From contig NC_070614.1 in the NCBI RefSeq assembly GCF_027172205.1, positions 47,556,001-47,620,000 of the forward strand: 64,000 bases of DNA, given 5' to 3'. The position numbers and the translations under genes were made by a program. Source of the stretch: Podarcis raffonei (Eukaryota; Chordata; Lepidosauria; Squamata; Lacertidae). The notes below the pieces were generated by a model. It was given only the letters and a program-made list of their open reading frames with translations, searched no databases and was not told the DNA's origin. Shown in pieces: positions 1-12,015 of this stretch. Within the stretch, counting starts at the first letter, position 1; each line of letters starts with the position of its first letter.

Positions 1-37
1 ATGGAATCATTTCTGTCCAGAGATACTATAATGAATA

Positions 38-260
38 CAGTGGTACCTTGGGTTAAGTACTTAATTCGTTCCGGAGGTCTGTTCTTAACCTGAAACTGTT
101 CTTAGCTAATGGGGCCTCCTGCTGCCACCGCACACCGGAGCATGATTTCTGTTCTCATCCTGAAGCAAAGTTCTTAACCTGAAGCACTATTTCTGGATTA
201 GCGGAGCCTGTCACCTGAAGCGTATGTAACCTGAAGCATATGTAACCAGAGGTACCACTG
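38..260. mobile_element. Tigger-type (TcMar) MITE
   Basis: The ends are inverted repeats (CAGTGGTACCTTGGGTTA at the left; a matching CAGAGGTACCACTG at the right) flanked by a TA dinucleotide on each side. That structure fits the Tc1/mariner-Tigger class. The interior has short repeats around 'aacctgaagc' and no coding capacity. It ends 22 bp from the stop codon of the V2R exon next to it. Confidence 0.7.
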
Positions 261-282
261 TAAATTAAAACATAAATATATT

Positions 283-1184
283 TTAAGTCATTTTCCTTAC
301 TAGTTGGTCCCTGCTGTTCAATTCAGGCCGTAATATAATAATGTAGCATTTTGGGGAAAAGATGCAAGCCAGTAACCCAGCACTGGAGGCCAAAATAGAG
401 AAGATCTCCACAGCCACCATGCATTTTCCTCTTGTGCTCAGGTATGTTGGAACAAAGGACAACCACACACTGCAAAACAACAACATACTGAATGTAATGA
501 ACTTGGCTTCATTAAAACTGTCGGGTAGCTTGCGGGCTAGGAATGCCACAAGGAAGCTGATGATGGCTAAGAAGCCCATGTATCCCAGAACGCAGTAAAA
601 CATGGCGGCAGACCCTTCATTACATTTCACAATGATTTCTTCAGTTGCTGCATGCATGTCTAAATCAGGATACGGGGGAGAGGTTGCCAACCACACAGTA
701 CATGTGCTTGCTTGAATAAAAGAGCAGGAAAAGACAATCCCATTAGTCAGATGTTTCCCCACCCACTTCGTCATGCTGGACCCTGGTTTGATGGCCATGA
801 AAGCTACTACCACTGTGACAGTTTTTGCCAACACACAAGAAACAGCCACAGAGAAGATGATGCCAAAAGTGGGTTGGGGAAGAAAGAAGGTCACTTTCTC
901 AGGTTGTCCAAGGGATAACAATGAAGAGAGGAAGCAGAGCAGAAGGGAGACGGGGAGAGTGTAGGTGAGGTCACGGTTGTTAGCTTTGACAATGGGGGTA
1001 TCTTTGTGCTTAATAAAAATTCCTAGTATGAAGGCTGTGACCAGGGAAAAAGAAACAGCAATTGAGACTAAGCTGAACCCTAAAGGTTCTTCATGGGAGA
1101 GAAAGCTCATTGTTTTGGATATACATCCATTTTTGTCCTTGCTGGGGTATTGATCCCTTGGGCAACTGAAGCAGTCAGACATAT
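283..1184 (-). CDS. VMN2R: Orphan V2R seven-transmembrane exon (gene A)
   Basis: This is the last exon of a vomeronasal type-2 receptor (family C GPCR). It opens at a good acceptor (ttttctag before ATATGTCTGAC), continues with the end of the cysteine-rich linker ([10 protein letters not shown]), then seven hydrophobic helices and the family signature [20 protein letters not shown], and ends [15 protein letters not shown] before a TAA stop. The exon itself has no break. No linker exon (exon 5), exon 4 or exon 3 lies in the 2.5 kb upstream on the same strand, where other genes in this window keep them; only a decayed exon 2 is found, near 2150-2330. It is therefore most likely the surviving part of a dying gene. 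Use as an alternative last exon is possible but has no support in the sequence. Confidence 0.8.
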
Positions 1185-1210
1185 CTAGAAAATAGAAATT
1201 AGATCCTTTT

Positions 1211-1468
1211 CAGTGTTGATTTCTTTTATTATTATTCTTTATTTATTTTTATTTTTTTATTTATACAACAAGAAAAAAAGAGAAAAAAACACAAATACCA
1301 AATTGCACACAAATTACAAAAATAACCATAGACACATAATTTTCTTAGCAAACAGTAAAACATCTATTGGTCTTGACACTACAGACCCAACCTCCCGTCT
1401 ATTCCATATTTCAAATTCATATTTCTTTTTGCCAATACACACTTTTAACATAATTTAGTGTTGATTTC
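1211..1468 (-). mobile_element. Short retroposed fragment with target duplication
   Basis: The direct repeat AGTGTTGATTTC flanks an A/T-rich insert (copies near 1212-1223 and 1456-1468). On the minus strand the insert ends in an A-rich tail, so it was probably placed by LINE machinery. I could not assign a family. Confidence 0.45.
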
Positions 1469-2149
1469 AATTGACTTTTGGATATTTATCGCTTTACCTC
1501 TTGTCCAGCACTTGTTGATACTTCTACATGCTGGTCCTAGCTATGCTTGTGGCATTTTTAATTTTTTTGTCCATTATGTTTAGGTTTATTATCACCATAT
1601 CACTGTGGTATTTATGTTAGTTGTGTTTAAAGTACATACCTTTGTTTTTAAGCTGTCTTAAAGCATGATACTACTCTAGTTTCCCTACAGATTCTCTACA
1701 GGTAAGTAATATTTGATGTGAGAGTTTAATGTTGTATACAGTTGGGGGAGAAGAGAGAGGTAGGGAGAGAAGGGTTGGTGGTAAACTTACATCTTTTTTA
1801 CATAGTATATGTGTGAGGTTTGAGGATCAGGTAAGCTTTGTGACCTGCTTAGGCATTTTCAGGTTGATGGGCTTATGTCTGGGTTTGCAGTTTAGGATTA
1901 TAGGACGGAGTATGATGTAAGCCAACTCAAGGCTGCTTACAAATAAAAATTAGAACCAATAAAAACATGCAAAGCCGCCTGAGCCTATTCCAGAGTCCAA
2001 ATAAATAAATAAATAAATAAATACACACACCCAAATCCCAGACATTTTCTTTAAAATGTTAAAAATGCCCCCCCAAATGGGCCTGTTGGCCCCCCAAAAG
2101 AAAACATGTCTGCAATTTCTCAGACGTATGGCAACCTTAAATGATGAGG
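1469..2149. other. Gene-free stretch
   Basis: A/T-rich intergenic sequence with a short AAAT tandem run near 2002-2022 and no supported gene or classifiable repeat. Confidence 0.5.
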
Positions 2150-2330
2150 GTTTTTTCTGGGTGTCACACTTGTAGTTAGGGGTCAATCCTAAAAAGATTT
2201 GAAGAGCATGTCTAGAGTTGTATGATAGATGCATTCAGCTTCATAATAGCTGTTATAGATGTGGGACATGAGAGTGATATTTGACAAGATATTTGAGTTC
2301 TCATTTATCTTGTTCATAGCAATCACTACA
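2150..2330 (-). pseudogene. Decayed V2R exon 2 relic
   Basis: On the minus strand the sequence aligns with exon 2 of V2R gene B (8675-8966). It keeps the 'PNYKCD' region, the 'agatttgaagagcatgtc' block and the 'gctgt(c/t)atagatgtgg' block. The end near the splice acceptor has lost about 50 bases, and the reading frame is not kept. Its strand and position fit the upstream part of gene A. Confidence 0.65.
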
Positions 2331-2839
2331 CTGCAAATAAATTTAGCCTTTCAGAAGAAATTCTTCCAGTGCTTGAAACCAGCACACCAAAAAGCAGTAA
2401 TTTGCAGCTGCAAGTGATTTGAAATGCAATTATATCTTCCAGTTTCTGGTTAAGAATTTTGAGCTAAGAAACAACTCCAACCCATCAGAAGACTGTATGC
2501 TACAAACACTATATATGCTTTTTTTTTAGTGATGTCTTCATGCATCAAATAAAGCATACTGTCTACTTGAAAACGTCTGCCACAATAATTTGATAGACCT
2601 GCTTATTAGTAAATCATTAAATTTGCATGAGAAGAGGACTATTCTCTGATGACTGAGCTAATGACTATGAACTGATGAACTAATAGACATCTCCCACTTT
2701 GACCCAGTTTTAAGTAAACAAACTGCATTCTGTGATGCTTGTCTCTTCCAGTGCTTTATGGAACACAGAGCATTTCAGCATTAATTTAGAACCAGCAGAG
2801 CTTCAAAAATTAATCTCTTCAATTTTAGCTGAGATTGAC

Positions 2840-2960
2840 ATCATTTTATTTAATGTCTGCCTGCTGATGTGAGTAAAGTGGAATTGTTAGAAATGATACT
2901 AACAGAGCTCTATAAGCCTTTTGCCCTACTCCCAGCTTGACTGCACCAGGAAACAATTAT
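2840..2960 (-). other. V2R 5'-flank-like block
   Basis: This stretch resembles the 5' flank of gene B (about 9885-9960) and sequences next to the fossil V2R exon 1 in the IGHV duplicons (about 23,925-24,000 and 32,810-32,900). The shared core is 'atgagtaaag...gagctc...cc(c/t)agtccca'. It marks where the upstream end of a lost V2R gene lay. Confidence 0.45.
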
Positions 2961-3748
2961 GGATTGTTCAGCACTACCTTCTTGAAATCCTCCAGAGTCT
3001 TGTCCACAGTGAAAACAATTTTTGTGTTTTGGATATTTGCAAGGAAAACAATTGCTTCTTTTGAGATAAGCAATGACACTTTTGGAATGAAACATGTTTG
3101 GTTTTTAAGGAAAAAAAGTTCTACCCATATGTCTCAACTACATTCTAGTCAGATTAGGTGCTTAAGAATTTAGGGTTGAGAATCTAGAATGGGGACTCAG
3201 CTACAAAAGTAAAAAAAGAAGTTTTGAATGCATTATAAACATGCAACACCAGGTGGTAACAAAGAGAAAAATATATATGCGATTTTTAGATAGCATTTCC
3301 CCCTTTTATTATAACACTTAAATTTCTGACTTATTCAGAGCATCCGCCCCACTCCCTGTGTAGATCTACCCTGGGTGTTGCTAACTGTGATGCTCCAGTT
3401 ATTGCTGGACTATGACTCAGTAATTCCTGAACATTATCCATGATGGTGCAACTAATGGTTGGAGACTTATTATCTCATTTAGTCCAGTGTATTGCCTGCC
3501 TCTGGATACCTATTCCACCCTTTCTCTTCTGCTCTGACCACAAAGGTGTAACATTTTACATTTAATTGAAATAGTTTCTTGCTAGATACATAGGAGTAAA
3601 AGTGGTCACAAATAATAGAGCATGGTTGCTTTCATTCTTCTAGAATTGCTAATAAGAGCTTATGATAAAGGATCCAATGTTAGTTGCAGTCAGAACAGGC
3701 CCATTGAAAAGAAAAGAAAATAACCAATATGACATAAAGTACTTAGCT
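2961..3748. other. Gene-free stretch
   Basis: Intergenic sequence between the V2R relic and gene B. No gene, RNA or classifiable mobile element is supported. Confidence 0.5.
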
Positions 3749-6700
3749 TCAATAATTCTTTCTCTTTGTTAGCTGTTCCCTGTCATTCAACTCTGGCCTA
3801 AAAATGATAATATAGCATTTGGGGGAAAAGATACAACCAAGTAATCCAACACTGGAAGCTAAGATGGAGAAGATCTCCACAGCCACCATGTATTTCCCTT
3901 TGGTGCTCAGGTAGGTTGGAACAAAAGTTAGCCAAACACTGCAAAACAACAGCATACTGAAAGTGATGAACTTGGCTTCATTAAAAGTGTCTGGCAGCTT
4001 TCTAGCAAAGAAAGCCACTGTGAAGCTGATGATGGCCAGAAATCCCATGTAGCCCAGAACTAAATAAAACATGAGGACAGAGCCTTCATTACATAATGCA
4101 ATGATCTCTTTGCTCTGAGAGTGCATGTCGAGATCTGGGAATGGGGGAAAGGTTGCCAACCACAAAACACAAATTCCTGATTGAATGAGGGTGCAAGAAA
4201 AGATAATGGAGTTGGCCAGACTTTTCCCCACCCACTTCCTCAAGGTGGATCCTGGTTTGGTGGCCATGAAAGCGACCACAACAGTGATGGTTTTAGCCAT
4301 CACACAAGAAATAACCACAGAGAAGATGATGCCGAAAGCTGGTTGCCGTAGAATGCAAGTCACATTATTGGGTTGTCCAAGGAACAGCAGAGAACAGAGG
4401 AAGCAGAGGAGGAGAGAGAGAAGCAGAATGTAGCTGATGTCCCGGTTGTTGGCTTTGACAATGGGGGTGTCTTTGTGTTTAATAAAAGTTACTAGAACCA
4501 AAGCTGTGATAAAGGAAAAGGATGCAGCAACAGAAGCTAAACTGATCCCTAAAGGCTCTTTGAAAGATAGAAAAGTTAGATGCTTTGGAAAACATTGATC
4601 TTTGTCCTTGCTTGGATATTGATCTTCTGGGCACTGGAGACAGTCATCCATATCTGAAAAACAGAAAGGAATCTCATTTCAGTGTCATTCCATGTGATTT
4701 ATGAAGAATTTCCTCACTTCCTCCCAAATAATAAATGATACTTTGCATGCTTTCTGTTTCATAGTTCCAGTGTGGAGGTGTTTGTGTGAATTCATCACTC
4801 ACCACAATGAGAACAATGATGATGTGTCAATTTGTGTACACTTGAGTTGACATGAGTGGAAGTGATTTTCCTAAATCCCAAAGAGGATTAAAAAAAAAAA
4901 AAGTAATGGGAGATTTTTACACTTAAATGTTTTGGCAGCATGTTCTTTCTTAGTTCTAAAGCCAGTTTAGAACATCTGAGGGTAGACAATACTGAACTAG
5001 ATGGATAAATTTTCTCACTCGCCATAAAACAGCTTCCTATATTTTTTGCTGCTATAAGGGAAATATTGGCAGGTTAATGACCCACTTTCTTCTTGAGTTG
5101 AAAAGCAATTCATTTTTGTTTGTGTGTGGGGGGGGTAATGAGATCGTGAAAGGAATTAGGAAACACATTGGTCTTACATCAAAATTTAATAGCAAAATCA
5201 TATATAAAGTAATGGAAACAAGGATTCTGACTTACAACACCAATAAATAAAATATATATTTCACACAATATTATGGGAATTCATTAAAATAAAATCAATT
5301 GAAAAATTGGTTGTTGGCATTTGTCTGTTTTGAGAGACAATGAAAGGCCCCATCCTGCAAGGAAGTGTTTACAACACAGAGTCAGATATACAAACACACC
5401 AGGGTGATGGGTAAGGATCCCTAGGCCTTTTAGTTGGGTGCTATATCAGGAGAACAGTTGTATCACCTACCCTTTTGGTCTGAAAACTTCCCATCAGGGC
5501 ATAAAGCACAGTCATAACAGCAAAATTTCTTCCCCTCCTTCTTTTGTTTCCAATACCCAGATTGGCAGGAGTCACTGCAGACTGAAATGGGGATCCCCTA
5601 TCCATCAATAAGAAAACAGATACCGTAGGTACAACGTAGGAAATTTATATTGCTCAAAGAAGCAGAGCATTTTCAAATGTTGGTTGGAAGATAAATATTT
5701 TCTATTTAATCATACACTTCTGTTTAGTTTCCTGACTTCATTACAGAGATGGATGCATAAGGTTGCACAACAAGTGGTGTTTTAGAACTGATAATCCAGT
5801 CAAGAATGGGGGAAACTCAATCTGTACCTGGTTAAAACCTCTTGGCCATATAATCATGGCCTTATGAATGATGAATCGTTTTCCTTCACTCACACCTCCA
5901 ACTTTCACTCTCTGGAAGGATCTGTTTGGGAAGATGACCATGTTGTTGATATCAAATCCACCTCCCATTTCCCCTTTAGCATTAAATGATATTGTTTCTC
6001 CAGCTGAGTTATTGAATGAAATCCCTTGCAGAAATGGTTGCAGCTATTTGAAAGTGGAAAAGAAACAAGGGCTAACATGACTCTTTGGACATGAAATGCT
6101 GATTATTTGTACATCCCTATCCTTTCTTTTATGTTTTCTCTATAGCGAAGACCCAACCAGATATGATACATGGCAGTGGAAGGAATATGCATAGTCATAG
6201 AAGAAAAAACTGATTTCCCATTACAACCACCCAATTTCAGATAAAATATGAACTCATGTGCAATTGTATAAACCAATTTCGCCAATTATTCAGAGCAGGA
6301 AAAGGTTGGATAGTCTCTGATGATTTCTAAAAATCAGTTTACACAGTTTTTTTAAAAAAAGTTTTTAATTGTGAATACATTACCTGCCAAGGCTGGAGAT
6401 AATGGAGTTCATGTTTTTCCAGATCAGTCATTCTTCTGTGGTGGCATCTTGATGAGATGGCATGCAAGGTATGAGCTACAGCATAGGCAGCATTGTAAAT
6501 ACTATAGCTATGGCCAGTCATGCTCATTTCAAAAACTGGATCAGGCAGGCTGTCTAACCTCTCTTCCCCAGTACAAAGTTCATCTTCATCCACCAGCTCT
6601 TGGGGATTTGGAAATGAACAGACAAATGCTTGCTCCCAGAAATCCTTGAGAAAACCATCTGCACTGGTGCTGTAGGGCTTTATGGTCTGAAGAAATTCCT

Positions 6701-9700
6701 GGAAGCCTAGCAACTCTTTTGTGTGAATGCTAAAGGAGATAGCTCCTTGGAAGAGCTGTATATCAAAGAACCTCTGAAGACCTGTTAATATGATATCAAT
6801 CTGTGCTGTCATAATCCACACCTTTGTAACTGATGCATTTTCCTTGTATTCAGTATGGGGGAGACAAGTAATAGACAGTAACAACATGATGGTCAATGAA
6901 CCTCCATACAGGATCAGTATGCTAGGTTTATTCTCCATCAAAGCTGGATAAATATTTGAAAATACATCATGAACTTCATCCATGGAAACCGTATGTGCTT
7001 GTTTGGGGATTCTTTTTGTAAAGGCTGAACAGATTCTGTTCTTGGAAAGGAATGGTTCCAGGGTCGACAAGAAATGTTCTCCACCATCATCATCTTCAGC
7101 AAAGATGCCAACCCATGTCCATCCAAAATGTAGAAGTAACTGAATAATTCCCATATATTGATGGTCTTCATTCGGCACCAGGCGGTAAAAGGAATTGGAT
7201 TGTTTTGTTTCACTTTTTCCTGGCGCAAACGATCCATATGTGATCTATTAAAAACAAATTGTATTATGAGGGATCTGCTTGGTAGATGATCTCCATATAT
7301 GTGGCTGCTCGTGGTAGAAGTATTTCCTGAAGGACAATGTCAACTGTGTGAGAGGTAAAGAAATTGAAACCTCTTCCAAAATTTTTAGCTGCTAATATAC
7401 AGATAGGGCCATACTTTTTTGAAATGTCTAGAGATGTATAAGGTTGTATGAAATGTATTTAAAACAAGGCTATGTCTTTCTATTATCCCCCTTTCCAGGG
7501 AGAAATGTGAGTGGGGGCTAACAGCATACCAGTAATAAGGTAGGGATTAAAATGTATTACCCTCCCAACTTAGTTGGACTGATCATGTTCGGATGCCTGA
7601 TTATTGTCTTACAAAGAAACAACTCTACTCCAAACTTAAAAATGGAAAGTATAATGCTGGTGGTCAACAAAAGTGGATTAAAGACTCTCTCAACGAATAT
7701 CAGATAAATGTAGTAAAAACACAGACAATTGGAAAACAGTAGCCTGCAAGCGCTCCAACTGGAAAACAGCCTTTACCAAAGGTCTCATGGACACTGAAGA
7801 CATTCAAACTCTGGATGAAAGAGAGAAACGTGCTAAGAGGAAGGCACATTTGGCAAACCCTCACCATGATCAATTCCGACCAGGAAACTAATATCTCCAC
7901 TGTGGAAGGATGTGTGGATCCAGAATTAGCCTCCACAGTCACTTACGGACTCAACTGTGTTCATGGAAGACAATCTTACTCAGCTATGAGTGATCACCAA
8001 AGAAGAAGACCTTCCCTTATACTTTCAATCCCAGGGAAGATTACAATAATTAAAAAGAAACTGGTATGGTTTACAGATTACATGAGATTTAAGAAGGGCA
8101 TGTAAAAGAAATGGGAGAAAGGGGAAATCACAAAGGAGAAGTATATAAGAGTAGCCAAGAGTTGCAGAGGGAAAGTCAGGCTGCCTAAAGCTCAGAATGA
8201 GCTCAGGCTTCCACGAGAGTTAAAATTAATTTCAAAAAGTTTTTTTGGCTATGTTGGAAGAAAGAGGGAGCACAAGTAAGTGTAAGGTGCATTGCATGGA
8301 GAAGACCGAGAAATGCAATTGGGTGACAACACCTATTTTGCCTCTGTCTTCACCCAAAAGTTCCAAACCTGGTGATAACAGAATCAATGATGTCAGGGAG
8401 TCCAAGAGAGGAAAAGAGGTGGTAAGGGAACACCTAGCTACTTAAATGTTCTGATTTACAAGGAGCAAATGTCTTCCCCATATTCAAAAAGACCGACGAA
8501 AAAACAACACCCAGTGAGCTTCACATCAATACCAATAAAGGTCCTAGAGCAGATTAATAATTTTTGAAGAATGCCATTCAGACCTCTTCCTGCTTCTGAA
8601 CCACCAAAGCAAAAGCAAACATGGTAAGAGATTTGTTTCTGCACATCCCCATGTCTCATATGCAGAGGTCTTACCTGTGGAATCTTGTAGGGTCTTAAGA
8701 TATCTGCAATATGGAAGGAAGTATCAGAGCTAAGTCCCCCAATGACAATGATGAGTCTGTTACAGATGCCACACTTGTAGTTGGGGTTAAATCTATGAGA
8801 TTTGAAGAGCATGTCCAGGGTGGTACGATAGGTCATCATAGCATCATAGTAGCTGTCATAGATGTGGAACCCAAGTGTTACATTGGGCAAGATATTTGGA
8901 TTCTCATTGATCTCATTCACTGCAAACACCAAGGCAAGGACATGCTGGTGGAACTTTGTCACAAAACTGCAAACAGAAGAATTTAGTGTATCACAAGATA
9001 ATGTCACCATGCCTGACATCCCACAAAAAGGCTTCCTTTCTGCCGTGACTGATTTATATTTCATGGATCTCAATTAATTTGTTACTGATGTCTACAACCT
9101 ATTAAACAACTCCCTCTTCAAATCATGCATCAATATACTGAGATCTTGCATCTGGGTGTATTCCAGTTCCCATTAAATCTATCCCATAACCAATGGGGCA
9201 AAATGTGTTGGATTTGGAATCTGAGGGACAAATTAGGAAGAAATTTCAAAAGAGGATGCCAGAGTCAATTTTTTTCTCTAAACACTGTAGAATGCACAAG
9301 ATCCCAAAAGGTGCTCGAGAAGCACAATTGTGTTCCTGGATGGGGGCAATCCCAGTGTGCCTTTCCTTGAACATGACCACCATTATCATCATTATCATTG
9401 CTATACTGCCCTTCATCTAAGGATCACAGTGTGGCCTACAATATGAAATTTTTGTCACTTATAGAAACTGTTGTTTGTGTTGGTGATATGACAAGGACAA
9501 TGTTATAGGGAGGAGGAAGAAGGGGGGGGGGAGAGAGAAAGGTCCTTACTTTGGAAAATCATATAACTCCTGAGAAGGATGTATTCGGAAGGATACTTCA
9601 CTAAAATGGTAAATGATATGAGAAGTCATCCCACAAATGAGGAGGTCACCTCCTTGATACCATTCATGTTCGACAGCTATAGGAATGTTAGTGGGGCACT

Positions 9701-9761
9701 TACGGTTACCTACTCCACATGCAATTGGAAGAAGGAGAAGCACCTTCACTAGATCCAGCAT
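3749..9761 (-). CDS. VMN2R: Vomeronasal type-2 receptor, complete six-exon gene (gene B)
   Basis: Family C GPCR of vomeronasal neurons. Exons from 5' to 3' on the minus strand: 9761-9550, 8966-8675, 7244-6384, 6043-5828, 5597-5471, 4653-3749, all with GT/AG sites. The lengths sum to 2613 bases, an exact 870-residue reading frame. The start chosen is the Met before the hydrophobic leader [15 protein letters not shown]; another Met lies 10 codons upstream. Residues about 20-527 form the Venus-flytrap ligand-binding module ([36 protein letters not shown]). Residues 528-569 are the cysteine-rich linker ([26 protein letters not shown]). Residues 570-870 are the seven-helix domain ending [16 protein letters not shown]. 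Exon 4 is 216 bases where genes C, D and E have 228, an in-frame loss of four codons. Introns hold a CR1 fragment and a LINE relic. Confidence 0.88.
7560..8000 (+). mobile_element. LINE ORF2 C-terminal relic
   Basis: In the intron between exons 3 and 2 of gene B, the plus strand reads a degenerate C-terminal LINE protein: a basic '[15 protein letters not shown]' stretch followed by a Cys-His finger (LHCGRMC.SRI.LHSH). The same module recurs at 51,900-52,135. It is broken by stops and is a fossil. The clade is not certain. Confidence 0.5.
8050..8560 (+). mobile_element. CR1 LINE internal fragment
   Basis: The sequence follows the CR1 ORF2 region from memory of the family: 'tttgcctctgtcttcaccca', 'cctggtgataacagaat', and 'ccagtgagcttcacatcaat', the last coding the PVSLTSI motif at the start of the reverse transcriptase. 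Both ends are truncated and the frame is lost. It sits next to exon 2 of gene B. Confidence 0.6.
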
Positions 9762-9884
9762 CCTGTTAAGCTTCTCTCTTGCCTCTGCCAATAATCTATT
9801 TCACAGGGGAAAATCCATCATTAGCTTCTGAATCACCACATCTACAAAAATGCATGTCTTAAATACTGGGTGAGATTAGCAGTA

Positions 9885-10035
9885 TTCTAGGAATTATCTG
9901 CCTAGTGACAGAATGAAAGGGGATTTGTTAGAGATGAAAGTGACAGTGCCCTACTCCCGATTTTTCTCCACCAGAAGCCTACTAATATCCACTTTCAGGC
10001 TTGCCAAGTTATTGTTTTTCCTATTATCTGAAAAG
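9885..10035 (-). promoter_or_regulatory. Conserved V2R 5' flank (possible promoter region)
   Basis: Upstream of gene B exon 1, this block matches diverged copies at 2840-2960, 23,925-24,125 and 32,810-33,020. Those lie next to V2R relics, so the block is an old V2R flank. It could hold promoter elements, but no specific box is evident and the match may only reflect shared ancestry. Confidence 0.35.
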
Positions 10036-10090
10036 CCTCTGGAGATTTCTCTCTCTTTCTCTCTCTCTCTCTCTGTGTATATATTTATAG
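10036..10090. repeat. CT-rich microsatellite
   Basis: A run of TC dinucleotides (about 10,042-10,073) passes into TA-rich sequence. Simple repeat. Confidence 0.7.
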
Positions 10091-10379
10091 ATATATGCAG
10101 TGTGGCATGAATAATTCCTTCTTTAGAGACCTTGAGTAGCAATTATGGAAGCAAACATGTTTTCTTTTGTTTTAAGAAAAAGTTCTGGCTTTTCTCTTCC
10201 TAATTTTGGAGTCAGAGTCCAATAACCTCTAAAGGGCAGAGGTTAGCCAGTCCTTGTCTAGACAACTTGGAAAAATAAAGCAGCATTAATTCTTGAAATG
10301 AATCACAATATTCAGCTTCAGTTTGATCTACAGGATGGTAGTCAATACTCTCCTTTGCTATAAAGTATTAAAATAGCTA

Positions 10380-10820
10380 GTCACAGAACTGACTAGGGGT
10401 GTAGTGAATGTTACTTTAATCCAAAGCAGTCTTTGTGGTCTGCCTTGAGATGCAGCAAAGACTCTCCTCCCTGCAAGAGAGGGGAGTGGTTGTGGCCGGG
10501 AGCCGGACTCCGCCTCAAGCAGGGGGCGTTTGCCCCCTGCCTCCCACTCGCCTGGCTGGTGCCCACGCCCTTGGTCAGGCACCCAACCAGGTGCCTTCAA
10601 GGGGGCGTGTACAGCAGCCTGAATTGCTGCGGCGCCAGCCTTCAGCCCTCACTTTTGTGGGGGAGGAAGGGAAAGGAGAATGTTAGCTGCTTTGAGACTC
10701 CTTAGGGTAGTGATAAAGTGGGATATCACATCCAAACTCCTCTTCCTCCTCCGCCGCCGCTGCTTCTTCTTCTTCTTCTTCTTCTTCTTCTTCTTCTTCT
10801 TCTTCTTCTTCTTCTTCCAA
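10380..10820 (+). mobile_element. LINE/SINE 3' end with CTT tail
   Basis: The G+C-rich body ends in 'gctgctttgagactcctta', then 'gtgataaagtgggatat', and runs directly into a CTT tail. That is the typical 3' end of a reptile L2-like LINE or a SINE that uses it. No reading frame was recognised. The exact family is uncertain. Confidence 0.5.
10762..10817. repeat. CTT trinucleotide microsatellite
   Basis: About 18 units of CTT. On the minus strand it reads as an artificial poly-glutamate frame, which is not a gene. Confidence 0.9.
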
Positions 10821-11058
10821 AGCCCAGGGTTTTGTCTTGCTTCTCCCTGACAAGCTAGGATTCAGAAACCAACAGTAAACCTTGGTTGTGGCTGGCAGGC
10901 AATTCCAGGAACAACTCATAATCCGGGTTTTGAGGTAACACTAAAGTTATCCCCCTTGACCTGGTTTGTTTATCTGACTTATGCAGAGGGAAGATTCCAA
11001 AATGGGAACGACTGGGATTTCTACACTTTGTGGTTTATTAAGCCAAGGCTCTTTGTCA

Positions 11059-11418
11059 AGGGACGCGGGTGGCGCTGTGGGTAAAACCTCAGTGCCTAGG
11101 ACTTGCCAATCGTATGGTCGGCGGTTCGAATCCCCGCGGCGGGGTGAGCTCCCGTCTTTCGGTCCCAGCTCCTGCCCACCTAGCAGTTCGAAAGCACCCC
11201 TAAGTGCAAGTAGATAAATAGGTACCGCTTTATAGCGGGAAGGTAAACAGCGTTTCCGTGTGCTGCGCTGGTGCTGGCTCGCCAGAGCAGCTTCGTCATG
11301 CTGGCCACGTGACCCGGAAGTGTCTTCGGACAACGCTGGCTCTCAGCCTCTTAAGTGAGATGAGCGCACAACCCTAGAGTCGGACACAACTGGCCCGTAC
11401 GGGCAGGGGTACCTTTAC
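11059..11418 (+). mobile_element. Sauria-type tRNA-derived SINE, near full length
   Basis: The head carries a tRNA-like promoter: an A-box-like region 'ggtggcgctgtgggta' and a perfect box B GGTTCGAATCC at 11,123-11,133. The body ends in ACCTTT units. An 8-base direct repeat CTTTGTCA flanks it (11,051-11,058 and 11,419-11,426), though the right copy overlaps the tail. It is transcribed by RNA polymerase III and mobilised by a partner LINE. Confidence 0.8.
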
Positions 11419-11444
11419 CTTTGTCATATGCAAACATGGGCAAT

Positions 11445-11506
11445 GGAAGGCCCCATCTGCAAATGTACGTTTACAGCACTTTCATACCACTTTGACTGTC
11501 ATGGCT

Positions 11507-11556
<50 letters not shown>

Positions 11557-11793
11557 GTAATTTATGAAGGATGCTGAGCATTGTAAAGAGACCCCTTTTC
11601 GCCTCACAGAGCTACAATTCCCAACGGTTCTTGGGTAGAGGGATTGATGGTTAAACCACTCTGGGAATAGTAGGGGAATGAAGGAGCGGTCTCCTAAGAA
11701 CTCTCAGAAGCCTTAACAAACTACAGTTCCCAGGGTTCTTTGGGGGAAGCCATGGCTGTTTAGATGCTGCTTTACATGTATATGGCAGATGCA
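11445..11793. mobile_element. Fold-back MITE with internal TA microsatellite
   Basis: The two halves are diverged inverted repeats. One half reads 'acagagctacaattcccaac', the other 'caaactacagttcccagggttc', and the outer parts 'catggctccct' and 'agccatggctgttta' are also complementary. A TA dinucleotide array (11,511-11,554) has grown within it. It is non-coding and probably a DNA transposon derivative; target duplications were not resolved. Confidence 0.5.
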
Positions 11794-12015
11794 CAATGTG
11801 GCACATAGAGACATGAATTTTGGAGGTCAAACCTGTTACGGTTGGTCATTTGTCAACATTTTAAGACTGTTGCCAAACAACCTGTCGTCCTCCTCTTTCT
11901 TCCTGTTTTTCCTGTTGACTTTACTACAAAATGTGTATTGCATTCTGTTAGAAGATGAAATAGTTGTTTGCTTGGAACTCAGAGCCTTCTTCAGGCACAG
12001 AAGGAAAATAGCTGG

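Noticed and set aside
6938-7237. An apparent frameshift in exon 3 of V2R B, since the long frame begins only at 7178
   Set aside because: Reading from the splice acceptor at 7244 gives [10 protein letters not shown] and then [15 protein letters not shown] in one frame, so the exon is intact.
10683-10919. Poly-glutamate open frame on the minus strand
   Set aside because: It is the CTT microsatellite read in one frame.
11059-11140. A tRNA gene
   Set aside because: The A and B boxes belong to the head of a SINE; the fold and anticodon stem are not those of a working tRNA.
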